64,000 nucleotides of DNA, from NCBI GenBank assembly GCA_030704615.1, contig CM060732.1:41645053-41709052 (forward strand), given 5' to 3'. Shown in pieces: positions 36,948 through 48,416 of the stretch. Below the pieces are notes generated by a model that saw only the letters and a list, made by a program, of their open reading frames with translations, searched no databases and was not told the DNA's origin. The position numbers and the translations under genes were made by a program. How positions within the stretch are numbered: position 1 is the stretch's first letter; every line of letters begins with the position of its first letter. This DNA comes from Takakia lepidozioides (lineage: Eukaryota; Streptophyta; Takakiopsida; Takakiales; Takakiaceae).

Positions 36948-39900
36948 ATGAGGATGGAAAGAGTGGAGGAAGAGGAAAAGGAGGAAGAAGAGGGAATACA
37001 GGAAAGTGTGGCGATGGAGGAGCAGGAATCTGGAGAAGAACAACAACCCACCATAGTTCCAGGAACAGGCGAGGAGGACACTGCGTCTGAGGGAGAGACA
37101 GACGACATGGAGGAAGATGTTGACACTGGCCTCACGAACGATCTGACCACGGGAAAGAGGAAGGGGGAGAGGCTCACCTACATAGTCGGCGAAGAGAGCA
37201 GCCCCAAGCGGAAAGCGTCCCCGGCAACTGGGGAGTCTTCTCGAGTAGCTACGAAAAAGGTAAAATCCACACGACCCATATTTGTGAAGAATTCGGCTTT
37301 GAATGGCAGGTATTTGTGAAAGAAAGAACCATTGGTCTTGCAAAATTTGGTCTTGATGTCTGTTATGTGAGGGTGAAACGAACCCTTCACTGCCAGCCCA
37401 GACAGTGTGCGGCAACGCACACTGTTTGAGCTGAGCATTTCAATGTTTCTGGGTGCAAAATTTGGACTTCAGGGGCACCTGTGTGAGTGTGAAAAGAACC
37501 CTTCACTGCCAGCCCAGACAGTGTGCGGCAACGCACACTGTTTGAGCTGAGCATTTCAATGTTTATGGGTGCAAAATTTGGACTTCAGGGGCACCTGTGT
37601 GAGTGTGAAATGAACCCTTCACTGCCAGCTCAGACAGTGTGCGGCAACGCACACTGTTTGAGCTGGGCATTTCGGTGTTTCTGGGTGCAAAATTTGGTCT
37701 TTGCTGTCTGTTATCTGAGGTTGAAATGAACCCTTCAAAACCAGCTCAAACAGCGTGCGGCAACGCACAATGTTTGAGCAGACCTTTTCAATGTTTTAGG
37801 GTTCAAAATTTGGTCTTGATGTCTGTTATGTTAGTGTGAAATGAACCCTTCACTGCCAGCTCAGACAGTGTGCGGCAACGCACACTGTTTGAGCTGAGCA
37901 TTTCAATGTTTCTGGATGCAAAATTTGGACTTCAGGGGCACCTGTGTGAGTGTGAAAAGAACCCTTCACTGCCAGCTCATACAGTGTGCGGCAACGCACA
38001 CTGTTTGAGCTGAGCATTTCAATGTTTCTGGGTGAAATATTGGACTTCAGGGGCACCTGTGTGAGTGTGAAAAGAACCCTTCACTGCCAGCTCAGACAGT
38101 GTGCGGCAACGCACACTGTTTGAGCTGAGCATTTCAATGTTTTCTGGGTGAAATATTGGACTTCAGGGGCACCTGTGTGAGTGTGAAAAAGAACCCTTCA
38201 CTGCCAGCCCAGACAGTGTGCGGCAACGCACACTGTTTGAGCTGAGCATTTCAATGTTTCTGGGTGCAAAATTGGACTTCAGGGGCACCTGTGTGAGTGT
38301 GAAATGAACCCTTCACTGCCAGCTCAGACAGTGTGCGGCAACGCACACTGTTTGAGCTGAGCATTTCAATGTTTCTGGGTGCAAAATTTGGACTTCAGGG
38401 GCACCTGTGTGAGTGTGAAAAGAACCCTTCACTGCCAGCTCAGACAGTGTGCGGCAACGCACACTGTTTGAGCTGAGCATTTCAATGTTTCTGGGTGAAA
38501 TATTTGGACTTCAGGGGCACCTGTGTGAGTGTGAAAAGAACCCTTCACTGCCAGCCCAGACAGTGTGCGGCAACGCACACTGTTTGAGCTGAGCATTTCA
38601 ATGTTTCTGGATGCAAAATTTGACTCCAGGGGCACCTGTGTGAGTGTGAAAAGAACCCTTCACTGCCAGCCCAGACAGTGTGCGGCAACGCACACTGTTT
38701 GAGCTGAGCATTTCAATGTTTCTGGTGCAAAATTTGGACTTCAGGGGCACCTGTGTGAGTGTGAAAAGAACCCTTCACTGCCAGCCCAGACAGTGTGCGG
38801 CAACGCACACTGTTTGAGCTGAGCATTTCAATGTTTCTGGATGCAAAATTTGGACTTCAGGGGCACCTGTGTGAGTGTGAAATGAACCCTTCACTGCCAG
38901 CCCAGACAGTGTGCGGCAACGCACACTGTTTGAGCTGAGCATTTCAATGTTTCTGGGTGAAATATTGGACTTCAGGGGCACCTGTGTGAGTGTGAAAAGA
39001 ACCCTTCACTGCCAGCCCAGACAGTGTGCGGCAACGCACACTGTTTGAGCTGAGCATTTCAATGTTTCTGGGTGCAAAATTTGGACTTCAGGGGCACCTG
39101 TGTGAGTGTGAAAGAACCCTTCACTGCCAGCTCAGACAGTGTGCGGCAACGCACACTGTTTGAGCTGAGCATTTCAATGTTTCTGGGTGAAATATTTGGA
39201 CTTCAGGGGCACCTGTGTGAGTGTGAAAAGAACCCTTCACTGCCAGCCCAGACAGTGTGCGGCAACGCACACTGTTTGAGCTGAGCATTTCAATGTTTCT
39301 GGATGCAAAATTTGGACTTCAGGGGCACCTGTGTGAGTGTGAAAAGAACCCTTCACTGCCAGCCCAGACAGTGTGCGGCAACGCACACTGTTTGAGCTGA
39401 GCATTTCAATGTTTCTGGATGCAAAATTTGGACTTCAGGGGCACCTGTGTGAGTGTGTGAAAGAACCCTTCACTGCCAGCTCAGACAGTGTGCGGCAACG
39501 CACACTGTTTGAGCTGAGCATTTCAATGTTTCTGGGTGAAATATTTGGACTTCAGGGGCACCTGTGTGAGTGTGAAAAGAACCCTTCACTGCCAGCCCAG
39601 ACAGTGTGCGGCAACGCACACTGTTTGAGCTGAGCATTTCAATGTTTCTGGGTGAAATAAATTTGGACTTCAGGGGCACCTGTGTGAGTGTGAAAAGAAC
39701 CCTTCACTGCCAGCCCAGAACACGTGGTGCGGCACAGCACCGACCTGTTTTGGCAGCAGTGAACGCATTTCATGTTTCTCTGGGTGCAAAATTTGGACTT
39801 CAGGGGCACCTGTGTGAGTGTGAAAAGAACCCTTCACTGCCAGCACAGACAGTGTGCGGCAACGCACACTGTTTGAGCTGAGCATTTCAATGTTTCTTCT

Positions 39901-42900
39901 GGATGCAAAATTTGGACTTCAGGGGCACCTGTGTGAGTGTGAAAGAAACCCTTCACTGCCAGCCACTCAGACAGTGTGCGGCAACGCACACTGTTTGAGC
40001 TGAGCATTTCAATGTTTCTGGGTGAAATATTTGGACTTCAGGGGCACCTGTGTTGGCGTGTAAAAGAACCCTTCACTGCCAGCCCAGACAGTGTGCGGCA
40101 ACGCACACTGTTTGAGCTGAGCATTTCAATGTTTCTGGATGCAAAATTTGGACTTCAGGGGCACCTGTGTGAGTCTGAAATGAACCCTTCACTGCCAGCC
40201 CAGACAGTGTGCGGCAACGCACACTGTTTGAGCTGAGCATTTCAATGTTTCTGGGTGAAATATTTGGACCTCAGGGCACCTGTGTGAGTGTGAAAATGAC
40301 CCTTCACTGCCAGCTCAGAAAGTGTGCGGCAACGCACACGGTTTGAGCTGAGCATTTCAATGTTTCTGGGGTGAAATATTTGGACTTCAGGGGCACCTGT
40401 GTGAGTGTGAAAAGAACCCTTCACTGCCAGCCCAGACAGTGTGCGGCAACGCACACTGTTTGAGCTGAGCATTTCAATGTTTCTGGATGCAAAATTTGGA
40501 CTCCAGGGCACCTGTGTGAGTGTGAAAAGAACCCTCACTGCCAGCCCAGACAGTGTGCGGCAAACGCACACTGTTTGAGCTGAGCATTCAATGTTTCTGG
40601 ATGCAAAATTTGGACTTCAGGGGCACCTGTGTGAGTGTGAAAAGAACCCTTCACTGCCAGCTCAGACAGTGTGCGGCAACGCACACTGTTTTGAGCTGAG
40701 CATTTCAATGTTTCTGGGTGAATATTTGGACTTCAGGGCACCTGTGTGAGTGTGAAAAGAACCCTTCACTGCCAGCCCAGACAGTGTGCGGCAACGCACA
40801 CTGTTTGAGCTGAGCATTTCAATGTTTCTTTCTGGGTGAAATAATTGGACTTCAGGGCCCTGTGTGAGTGTGAAAAGAACCCTTCACTGCCAGCCCAGAC
40901 AGTGTGCGGCAACGCACACTGTTTGAGCTGAGCATTTCAATGTTCTTCTGGGTGCAAAATTTGGACTTCAGGGGGCACCTGTGTGAGTGTGAAAAGAACC
41001 CTTCACTGCCAGCCCAGACAGTGTGCGGCAACGCACACTGTTTGAGCTGAGCATTTCAATGTTTCTTGGATGCAAAATTTGGACTTCAGGGGCACCTGTG
41101 TGAGTGTGAAAAGAACCCTTCACTGCCAGCTCAGACAGTGTGCGGCAACGCACACTGTTTGAGCTGAGCATTTCAATGTTTCTGGGTGAAATATTTGGAC
41201 TTCAGGGGCACCTGTGTGAGTGTGAAAAACCCTTCACTGCCAGCCCACAGTGTGCGGCAACGCACACTGTTTGAGCTGAGCATTTCAATGTTTCTGGGTG
41301 CAAAATTTGGACTTCATGGGCACCTGTGTGAGTTGAAATGAACCCTTCACTGCCAGCTCAGACAGTGTGCGGCAACGCACACTGTTTGAGCTGAGCATTT
41401 CAATGTTTCTGGGTGCAAAATTTGGACTTCAGGGGCACCTGTGTGAGTGTGAAATGAACCCTTCACTGCCAGCTCAGACAGTGTGCGGCAACTACACTGT
41501 TTGAGCTGAGCATTTCAATGTTTCTGGGGTGAAATATTTGGACTTCAGGGGCACCTGTGTGAGTGTGAAAAGAACCCTTCACTGCCAGCCAGCAGACAGT
41601 GTGCGGCAACGCACACTGTTTGAGCTGAGCATTTCAATGTTTCTGGATGCAAAATTTGGACTTCAGGGGCACCTGTGTGAGTGTGAAATGAACCCTTCAC
41701 TGCCAGCTCATACAGTGTGCGGCAACGCACACTGTTTGAGCTGAGCATTTCAATGTTTCTGGATGCAAAAATTGGACTTCAGGGGCACCTGTGTGAGTGT
41801 GAAATGAACCCTTCACTGCCAGCTCAGACAGTGTGCGGCAAGGCACACTGTTTGAGCTGAGCATTTCAATGTTTCTGGATGCAAAAATTGGACTTCAGGG
41901 GCACCTGTGTGAGTGTGAAATGAACCCTTCACTGCCAGCTCAGACAGTGTGCGGCAACGCACACTGTTTGAGCTGAGCATTTCAATGTTTCTGGGTGCAA
42001 AATTTGGACTTCATGGGCACCCGTGTGAGGGTGAAATGAACCCTTCACTGCCAGCCCAGACAGTGTGCGGCAACGCACACTGTTTGAGCTGAGCATTTCA
42101 ATGTTTCTGGGTGCAAAATTTGGACTTCATGGGCACATTTTTGAGTATAAAATGAACCCTTCACTGTCAGCTCAAACAGTCTGCGGAACCGCACACTGTG
42201 TAGGCAGAACATATGAATATGGAAGGGCGCAACTTTCGGCCCTCATGGGCAGATATTTGAGCAGAACTTTTCAATGTTCTTTCCCTGTGTAAATCGGGAA
42301 CATAGTGCATGTCCGTGAGGATCAATGAACACTTATCTGGCAGCTCAAAGAACACTTCCCTTTTTATCCCACTTTTTCATGCATCGGTCGACGTTTCATT
42401 CCTCTCTTATAAGAATTTGAGTGAACAACCTTGCAGGGGAAAATGCAAAGTGTGGCGGATGAGGTCCCTCAGGGTCAGGGGAAGGAGACCAAAGATGATG
42501 TTGACGATGAGTTTTATGAAAGCAAAGCCGCTGAGATGCTGGGGGGTCAAAAGGTGAACTCTCAGCTTGTGGTTCAAAGTATGCTTGCTCCTGGTGGGAG
42601 GTTGAAGATTCCCCTGTGTAGGTTGGTTTCCATGCCCGTCGTTCGTCCACCCCTTGTCAAAGACATTCTCAAGCTGGAGGCCGAGTTTGTTCATGGGTAT
42701 TTGGATGGATCCGCGGTCTTTTACGTTTCTACTAGGGATTCAAGAGGTAACGAGCTCCTTGTTGATGAGTCAATCGTCGACTCCTGGGACCCCATTTGGA
42801 GACAGGTGAACGAATCCTTCGAACTTCTTCTCTCCAGAAAACCTTCCACCCAGGTATTCTCGGGGAAGATGTTTTACGTTTGGGATGGCAACCACCGGTT

Positions 42901-45900
42901 GCTTGCATGGATGGCTGTCATTGGGAGGCTGCACTCACAGGAGGAAGAGTGGCATTACTCTGTTCGATCGATGGTGCTTGATTGTGACGACAACATGATG
43001 GGTCTTCTGACGGCAATGAATGATGTGAACAGGTTGGTTTCTCATTGTACACGTTGCACTTCTGGTTCCGTTCTTCCTTGATTGAAGTCCTTGAATTACA
43101 TTCTGAAATTCAGATATCATTCTGCAGAGGGACGGAGACATCGCATGTCAAAACGAGTCTGGTTCACACACTGTATAGGATACAAAGGATCGGGCAGATG
43201 CCCTTGACCAACTTCAAGACCATCCTTTCGGCAGAGATGTATAAGAAATGCGAAAGCTCCAAGACTTCGGAAACATGGTACTCGTTGACCCGTGAGGCTT
43301 TCATGGAGTACATGTACACGGTGAGATACATCTTCCTTCATCTGGCCTTTCCATATTCCTGCTTCCACATGTTTGTTTCTCTCTGTCTCCCTTGACCTTG
43401 GATTGATGCAACTCTCTTGCATTCCCTTGCAGCAAGACATTGCAGATGCAGGGGAGCGTGGCAAACTGGAATACTACAGCTCTACCCCTGAGGAGAGAAG
43501 GACAGCAAAGGGAGTTGAAAGTCACATCCAGAAGGAGATGAACGCTACAAGAAGGACAATAATGAGTGCTTTTGTGAAGCAGTTGAGAATGGCCGACCCA
43601 TCATTCGGGCCGCAGTTTCTGCTGGAGATAAAAAACCATTATAACAAGCCAGGCAAGCCGGAGATGGCCCAGGAGAAGTTGCACAGGTTGTCTACCGCCG
43701 TCGTGTCTTCTGAACAGAAGGTGAAGTGGCTGCAGATATGGAACTCCGATCCCACAGTTAGGGATACCCACATGTTCCCAAGGCCAGAGAAGGAGAAGAA
43801 GACCCAGCGTGTCGTTCCTGTCAGTGACAATGTGCTGGACAACTGGCTTCACAAGGCCACTTACTGGAGCCAGGTGTGATGTCCTCTCGTATCTCACTTT
43901 CTTTTCTCTTTTCCTGTCCTTCTTCTCTTCCCATTGCCTCTTACATTCGCTGTGACTGTTTTTGGGTTCATTCTTCCATTTCAATTTTTTTGCAGTTGGA
44001 AGAAAGGGCCCGATCGGTTCTGCATACTCAGCTGGCTGACTATGGCATCACTATGACAGCTCCGAAGGTCTCCTTCGAAGCATACATGAGGAAATGGAGA
44101 GCCACAGTGTGGCACTCTGGTTTCTTTAGAGAGTTCAGCAAGGAGGGTGGCATCAGTCGAACAAATGAGCTTGACCAGCAGGAAAAAGGAGAGGAAGCCT
44201 GGAAACGATGCCTTTACAGGTGCACACCCTTGCACTCTTTGCTTGTGTTGTGGTTGCAATGTGTTGTGTGGCATACTGTTTAAGGGGGTCTTCCTGGTGT
44301 GTTTGAAAAAGCTGGGACACAATATGTGCATTGGATAATGAGGCGGGTGTCTGTTCGTGCAGGTACATTAAGTTTGTTCTCCTGGAAGAGAATTGCTTGG
44401 ACAAACATCCAGATTTCGTGGACCTTTGGCTTGTCCCTGCTGGCAACCAGACCATGTTCACTGCTGGGATCTTGCATGACTGGGGTCCGGACCATCTTTC
44501 TTCTTGTGGTTGGTATTTGGATTGCCCTCCTTCAGAGACCCCAGCTGTAGAGTTGTCTTTGAGGAGAGAGAATGACCGTATTGCAGCCACTGCCGCAGCA
44601 GCGGACCTCGACATTCATGAGCGTAATCTGAGGACTCTTGCAGAGAAGGAGCCTCCCGCTCAGGATACCCCGGGTAGAGGAAGAAAGGCAAAGGGAAAAG
44701 ATGTTGCTGGTGTGTTGTGGGGACGGGAAGGGGTAGAGGGAAGGTGGCACAAGGGCAGGGAAGTGTTGCAGCTATTGGCCCTGTGGAGCATGTCCAGCAG
44801 ACTCCACCGCATGGTAGGGGATCCGGGAGAAAAAACAAGGGTGTGGTTGATCCCAAGGACCCGTACCATGCAGTGGAACATCCCACGAGGGTCATTCGTC
44901 CAACCAGGTTGGAGATTGCCAACGTCGGGTTCCTTGCCATGATGGAGTCGAAGAAATCTGATTACAAGGGCGAGCCATCACCAGTGTGGGAGAGGATTGT
45001 CGAGTTCCTCAGCACGGTGCGTGTTCTCTTTGGGTTCTGTGGCTTCTGCTCTCTTTGTCTGCTGTGGGCATGGATCGTTTATAAACTTGTCAGAATTCCA
45101 TTGTATTTTTGTTTGCAGGCTAAAATGACCAAATCGTGGGTGAACGGGAAGGAGAAGCCATATGCAGCGGAACTCATCATCTTGGACATCCCTGATGGGT
45201 TGGCAGTCCCGGATATCCCACCATCGGGTGCTTGTCCGGGTTGGAATGCATTTGATGAGCGCTACTGGCGGTGGGTTTTTTCCTTTTGCAACTTCTTCCT
45301 TTCCGATGCAGGTGTTTTGGTTCTCATCCAGTCCATCGATGTTCGGTGTCGCCGTGCCCTTGCCAGCTATTTGAAAGCCTCGGGCATGAGAGTCCTGAAG
45401 ACATGGAATTGTGTGAACAGCATGTACCTTACGAAGGGGGATCGTCCGGGAGAGATGGTGAGTTTCCCTTCTTCTTCCTCTTCTTTTTTGTTCTGGGATT
45501 GTGTTGTGTAGGTCGCTCAAACTCATATGTAGGGGCCCGATTTTATTTTGGTTCTTAGTTCCTTCTGGATGTCATGTTCGCAGACTCGTCTGTTTGAAGC
45601 TGTTTGTCTCGTCCGGGTGCATCCACCAACGACTCCGGCCGGCATTACGGAGTTTGCCATCACTCACGGGGGCAAGTTCATAGATGACAGGACAGATCCT
45701 CCCACGGATGACATGCATCACAACTACGTCGACAGCAACGTGTGCTTGCGAAGGGGGAATGGGGTTCCTTGGAGAGGGGCGAGGGAGAGGAGCCCGGCTT
45801 TCATTCAAACGATTGTGGAGTGCTGCACCTACACAGACGCCAGAGTTCTGGATTTGTCGATGGGCACAGGTTCGTCCCTTCAACATTCACATTTCATGAG

Positions 45901-46179
45901 GTTTGATTGAGCTTGCACTTTCAGCACTTTCCACCGTTCCGAATGTGTCTTCAATGTCTGCTTACTTCATTCTATTCCACTGCAGGTGCTTCGTACCACG
46001 CTTGCAAGGCCAGTGCGCGACATGTCTTTGGGATTGAAGGGGATGCTGAGATTTACAAGAACCTCCTGATGGGTTTGGGTGGACACACTTCTCAGGTCCT
46101 TCCGAAGCCCCGTCCCGCTGATACTGGTACAGAGGAGACTTCTGACAAGGAGCTGGACTCCGACTTTGCCTGTGAGTAA
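36948..46179 (+). CDS. ParB-like domain joined to permuted (beta-type) DNA methyltransferase-like domain
   Basis: Proposed exons: 36948-37259, 42437-43032, 43128-43320, 43433-43873, 43996-44219, 44363-45016, 45119-45457, 45584-45869 and 45986-46179. All phases close except for one frame shift inside exon 6 near 44710-44720. Exon 1 encodes an acidic Glu-rich tail with KRK patches and is joined across the satellite array by inference. Exon 2 carries a ParB/sulfiredoxin-like core (KMFYVWDGNHRLLAWMAVIG). A long helical middle has no match I know. The C-terminal part looks like a methyltransferase with motifs in permuted order: AAELIILDIPDG at the motif IV position, a strand-helix region (GVLVLIQSIDVRCRRALASY), then motif I VLDLSMGTGASYHACKASARHVFGIEGDAEIY, split by an intron at GT|G. 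ParB plus beta-class N4/N6 methylase fusions are known from phages and bacteria. The DPPY motif is degenerate here, so activity is doubtful. The gene may end at TAA 46177 or splice on through 46382-46563. Confidence 0.7.
37340..42215 (+). repeat. Tandem satellite, ~42 copies of a ~116-bp unit with a GCAA-capped hairpin
   Basis: Units repeat head to tail every 112-124 bp. Each contains an 18-nt arm cagctcagacagtgtgcg, the loop gcaa, and the matching arm cgcacactgtttgagctg. The only non-Watson-Crick pair is G-T, which pairs as G-U in RNA. Some units have cagccc in the first arm. The spacer part reads catttcaatgtttctgg, then ggacttcaggggcacctgtg. At the left edge three units have an alternative spacer (ggtcttgatgtctgttatg). 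The edge units are the most diverged, as expected for an array homogenised from the middle. Copy 39716-39790 is strongly altered. Short open frames inside are artefacts of the repeat. The array fills most of the proposed first intron of the ParB-methyltransferase gene. Confidence 0.95.
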
Positions 46180-46933
46180 GTTGAACCTGTGCATGCTTGC
46201 ATTGTTGTTTCATTATCGAGAATCGCTGTTCTTGAGGCAAAGTGCAAATGGGAGACATCCTCTTCGTTGGACTTGTGCATTGCATCATTGTGTTAAAAAT
46301 GGAATTTTGTGGACATGTGTAGGAGTCCGCGTGCTTCCACTTGCCCTCCTGGGCTATCACACCTAATTGGACTTGTTTTCAGTCCTCCTCGGTCTTGTGT
46401 GCTACCTGTCTATGCGGAGGCACTCGCAGCAAGCATGTCCGTTCATGGCACTCAGAGTCCACCTTGCGATGGCCTTCGTAGAACACGTGGTGTTGGGGCC
46501 AGAATCTTTGTAGATGACATAGCACAGGAGGTGGACATTGATTGTGATGACTGCGACACTTGATATGAAGTATTCTTTTGGTTTAATTCTGGGACAAATT
46601 TGAAATGGGATGGTTGTGTGTCCTTATTGTCCTCTTTGCAATGTGTGCATGGAATTCACATTCATGGTTCCAAACTATTGTTGGAGATGGGGGTTGCATG
46701 GACTGCCCGGATTGTTCCTTCAATATATTTGTTGTTTTGTGGACCTCACAGACTTGAGTACATTGCAAAAACAAACAAACCACTTTGTTCTCAATTCTCA
46801 ATTCTCCCCACATCAACCCGCGGAAATAGGTGACCCCACTCGGAAATAGGTGACATCCGCGGAAATAGGCACTGTTTGCATGCTGACGTGGCGTGAGCCT
46901 GTGCTGGGCTCACGCTTTCATGGGCTCACAGGC
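46180..46933. other. 3' flank of ParB-methyltransferase gene
   Basis: The frame 46382-46563 (+) after a good acceptor (ttgttttcag) ends in an acidic tail and may be a last exon, but its phase does not match the strongest donor (gcct|gtgagtaag). Three copies of cggaaatagg occur at about 46819-46870, followed by the inverted repeat 46890-46940. No other gene. Confidence 0.4.
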
Positions 46934-46940
46934 TCACGCC
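46890..46940. repeat. 14-bp perfect inverted repeat with GCGTGAGC core
   Basis: The arms ggcgtgagcctgtg (46890-46903) and cacaggctcacgcc (46927-46940) flank a 23-nt loop that itself contains gggctcacgc. It abuts the truncated end of the gypsy element at about 46934-46975 and shares its core with the palindromes at 32030-32130. Confidence 0.85.
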
Positions 46941-48283
46941 TCCAGGCTCACGGAATAGCACCCCCCACCTATCGCATGGGATGGACTAGCTTGAGCTCCC
47001 ATTGCTAGGATGCACAAAAAAGCAGATGCATGCCATCCTGGCACCATTTCCTCATCCGTCTCACCATGCCACCGAGCTCCAGTATCATCATGAACGCTCG
47101 TGCATGGATTGCGACTCAATCCATCCGCATCATAGTTGACTATTCCAGCTCGATGCACCACCTGGAAGTCGTACTCTTGAAGCATAAGTGCCCACCGTGC
47201 AAACTTCCCTGTAAGCTTGTCTGACTCCATCAACCACTTCAATGGTTGGTGATCCGTGACAAGGGTGAAGAGATTGTCATAGAGGTAGCATCTAAAATGT
47301 GCCACTACCCATACTGCAACCAGACACTCCCCTTCATAGGAACTATACTTCGCCTCGGCATCATCGTTCGAGCGGCTAGCATATGCGACAACGAACTCTC
47401 TTCCCTCATCAACCACCTGTGTGAGCACTGCTCCAATCCCTAGCATACTCCAATCCGTATGTAGCTGGAAAGACCGACCCCGAATAGGCCGCCTCAGAAT
47501 AGGCGCAGAAGTCAATCGAGCCTTGAGTTCCTCAAAGGCTTCCTCCTGCTCCTCCTCCCACTGCCACTCCTGACCCACCTTGGTCAACTTGGTAAGAGCC
47601 TTTGCAATGCTGCTAAATCCCTTGACAAACCGTCAATAGTAGTTTGCCAACCCCATGAAAGCACGAACTTTGCTTACATCTATGGGGCGTGGAATGCGTG
47701 CAATGGCCTCCACCTTTGTCTGTTGAACACCCAATCCTCCAGGGTATATCATGTGGCCCAGATACTCAATCTGATCGTGGAAGAACTTGCACTTTCCAGG
47801 GTGCAGTTTCAATCCATGCGCCTTCAAATGCTCAAACACCACCTAAAGGTGTCTCTCATGCTCCTCAACCGTGGCACTAAAGATGATGATATCATCAATG
47901 TAGCACCGGGTGAAGTCTGGCCCTACAAGAATCCTATCCATAACCCTCTGAAACTCTGCAGGAGCATTCTTCAACCCAAACGGTAACCGCCATTGGTACA
48001 AGCAATCCTTCTCATGTTGGTCAATCCCCCAGAATGTCGTCTTTTGCTTGTCAGCCTTTTTGATTGGCAACTAGTGGTAACCGGATCGCAAGTCCAATGT
48101 GCTAAACACCTTTGCATGCCCAATGGCATCAAAGATCTCCTCTGGAGTTGGCATGGCATATCTATCGGACTTAGTCTGACGGTTCACAGGACGGTAGTCC
48201 CCACACATCCTCCTTTCTGTCCAATTGCCATAGATATCCTCCATAGATATCCTTCAAACTGAAGGCAAAGCAATTTCTATAAG
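46934..48283 (-). pseudogene. Gypsy reverse transcriptase and RNase H, with stops
   Basis: Reverse transcriptase blocks: CGDYRPVN (about 48215), LPFGLKNAPAEFQRVM and the catalytic FTRCYIDDIIIFS (about 47900). RNase H follows: LHTDWSMLGIGAVLTQ, VAYASRS, YEGECLVAVW, VTDHQPLKWL, NYDADGLSR. In-frame stops lie at about 48073, 47843 and 47633, at places where relatives have Gln, Gln and Arg. A 14-bp duplication (catagatatcctc) at 48230-48255 disrupts the start. No integrase follows. Confidence 0.85.
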
Positions 48284-48416
48284 CCCTTAGAAATCGTTGG
48301 ATCCTCCGTTTCTCTCCTCTGGTGACTGTAGGTCCAACATCTGGTTCCCAATTGTCCTCAGTAACTGCAACCTTGGGTACACCAGGCTTGGGGGTAGAAG
48401 ACGAATCATTTGGTTG

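Noticed and set aside
36530-37177. 215-codon minus-strand frame rich in Ser and Leu
   Set aside because: It is the antisense of the Glu-rich exon at 36948-37259.
40242-40571. Repeated small open frames in the satellite (e.g. minus-strand RCRTLSGLAVKGSFHTHTGAP)
   Set aside because: They arise because the unit is nearly a multiple of three and lacks stops in some frames. They carry no independent coding signal.
37340-42215. CRISPR-like array
   Set aside because: Whole units repeat including the spacer part, the host is eukaryotic and no cas genes are present. It is a satellite.
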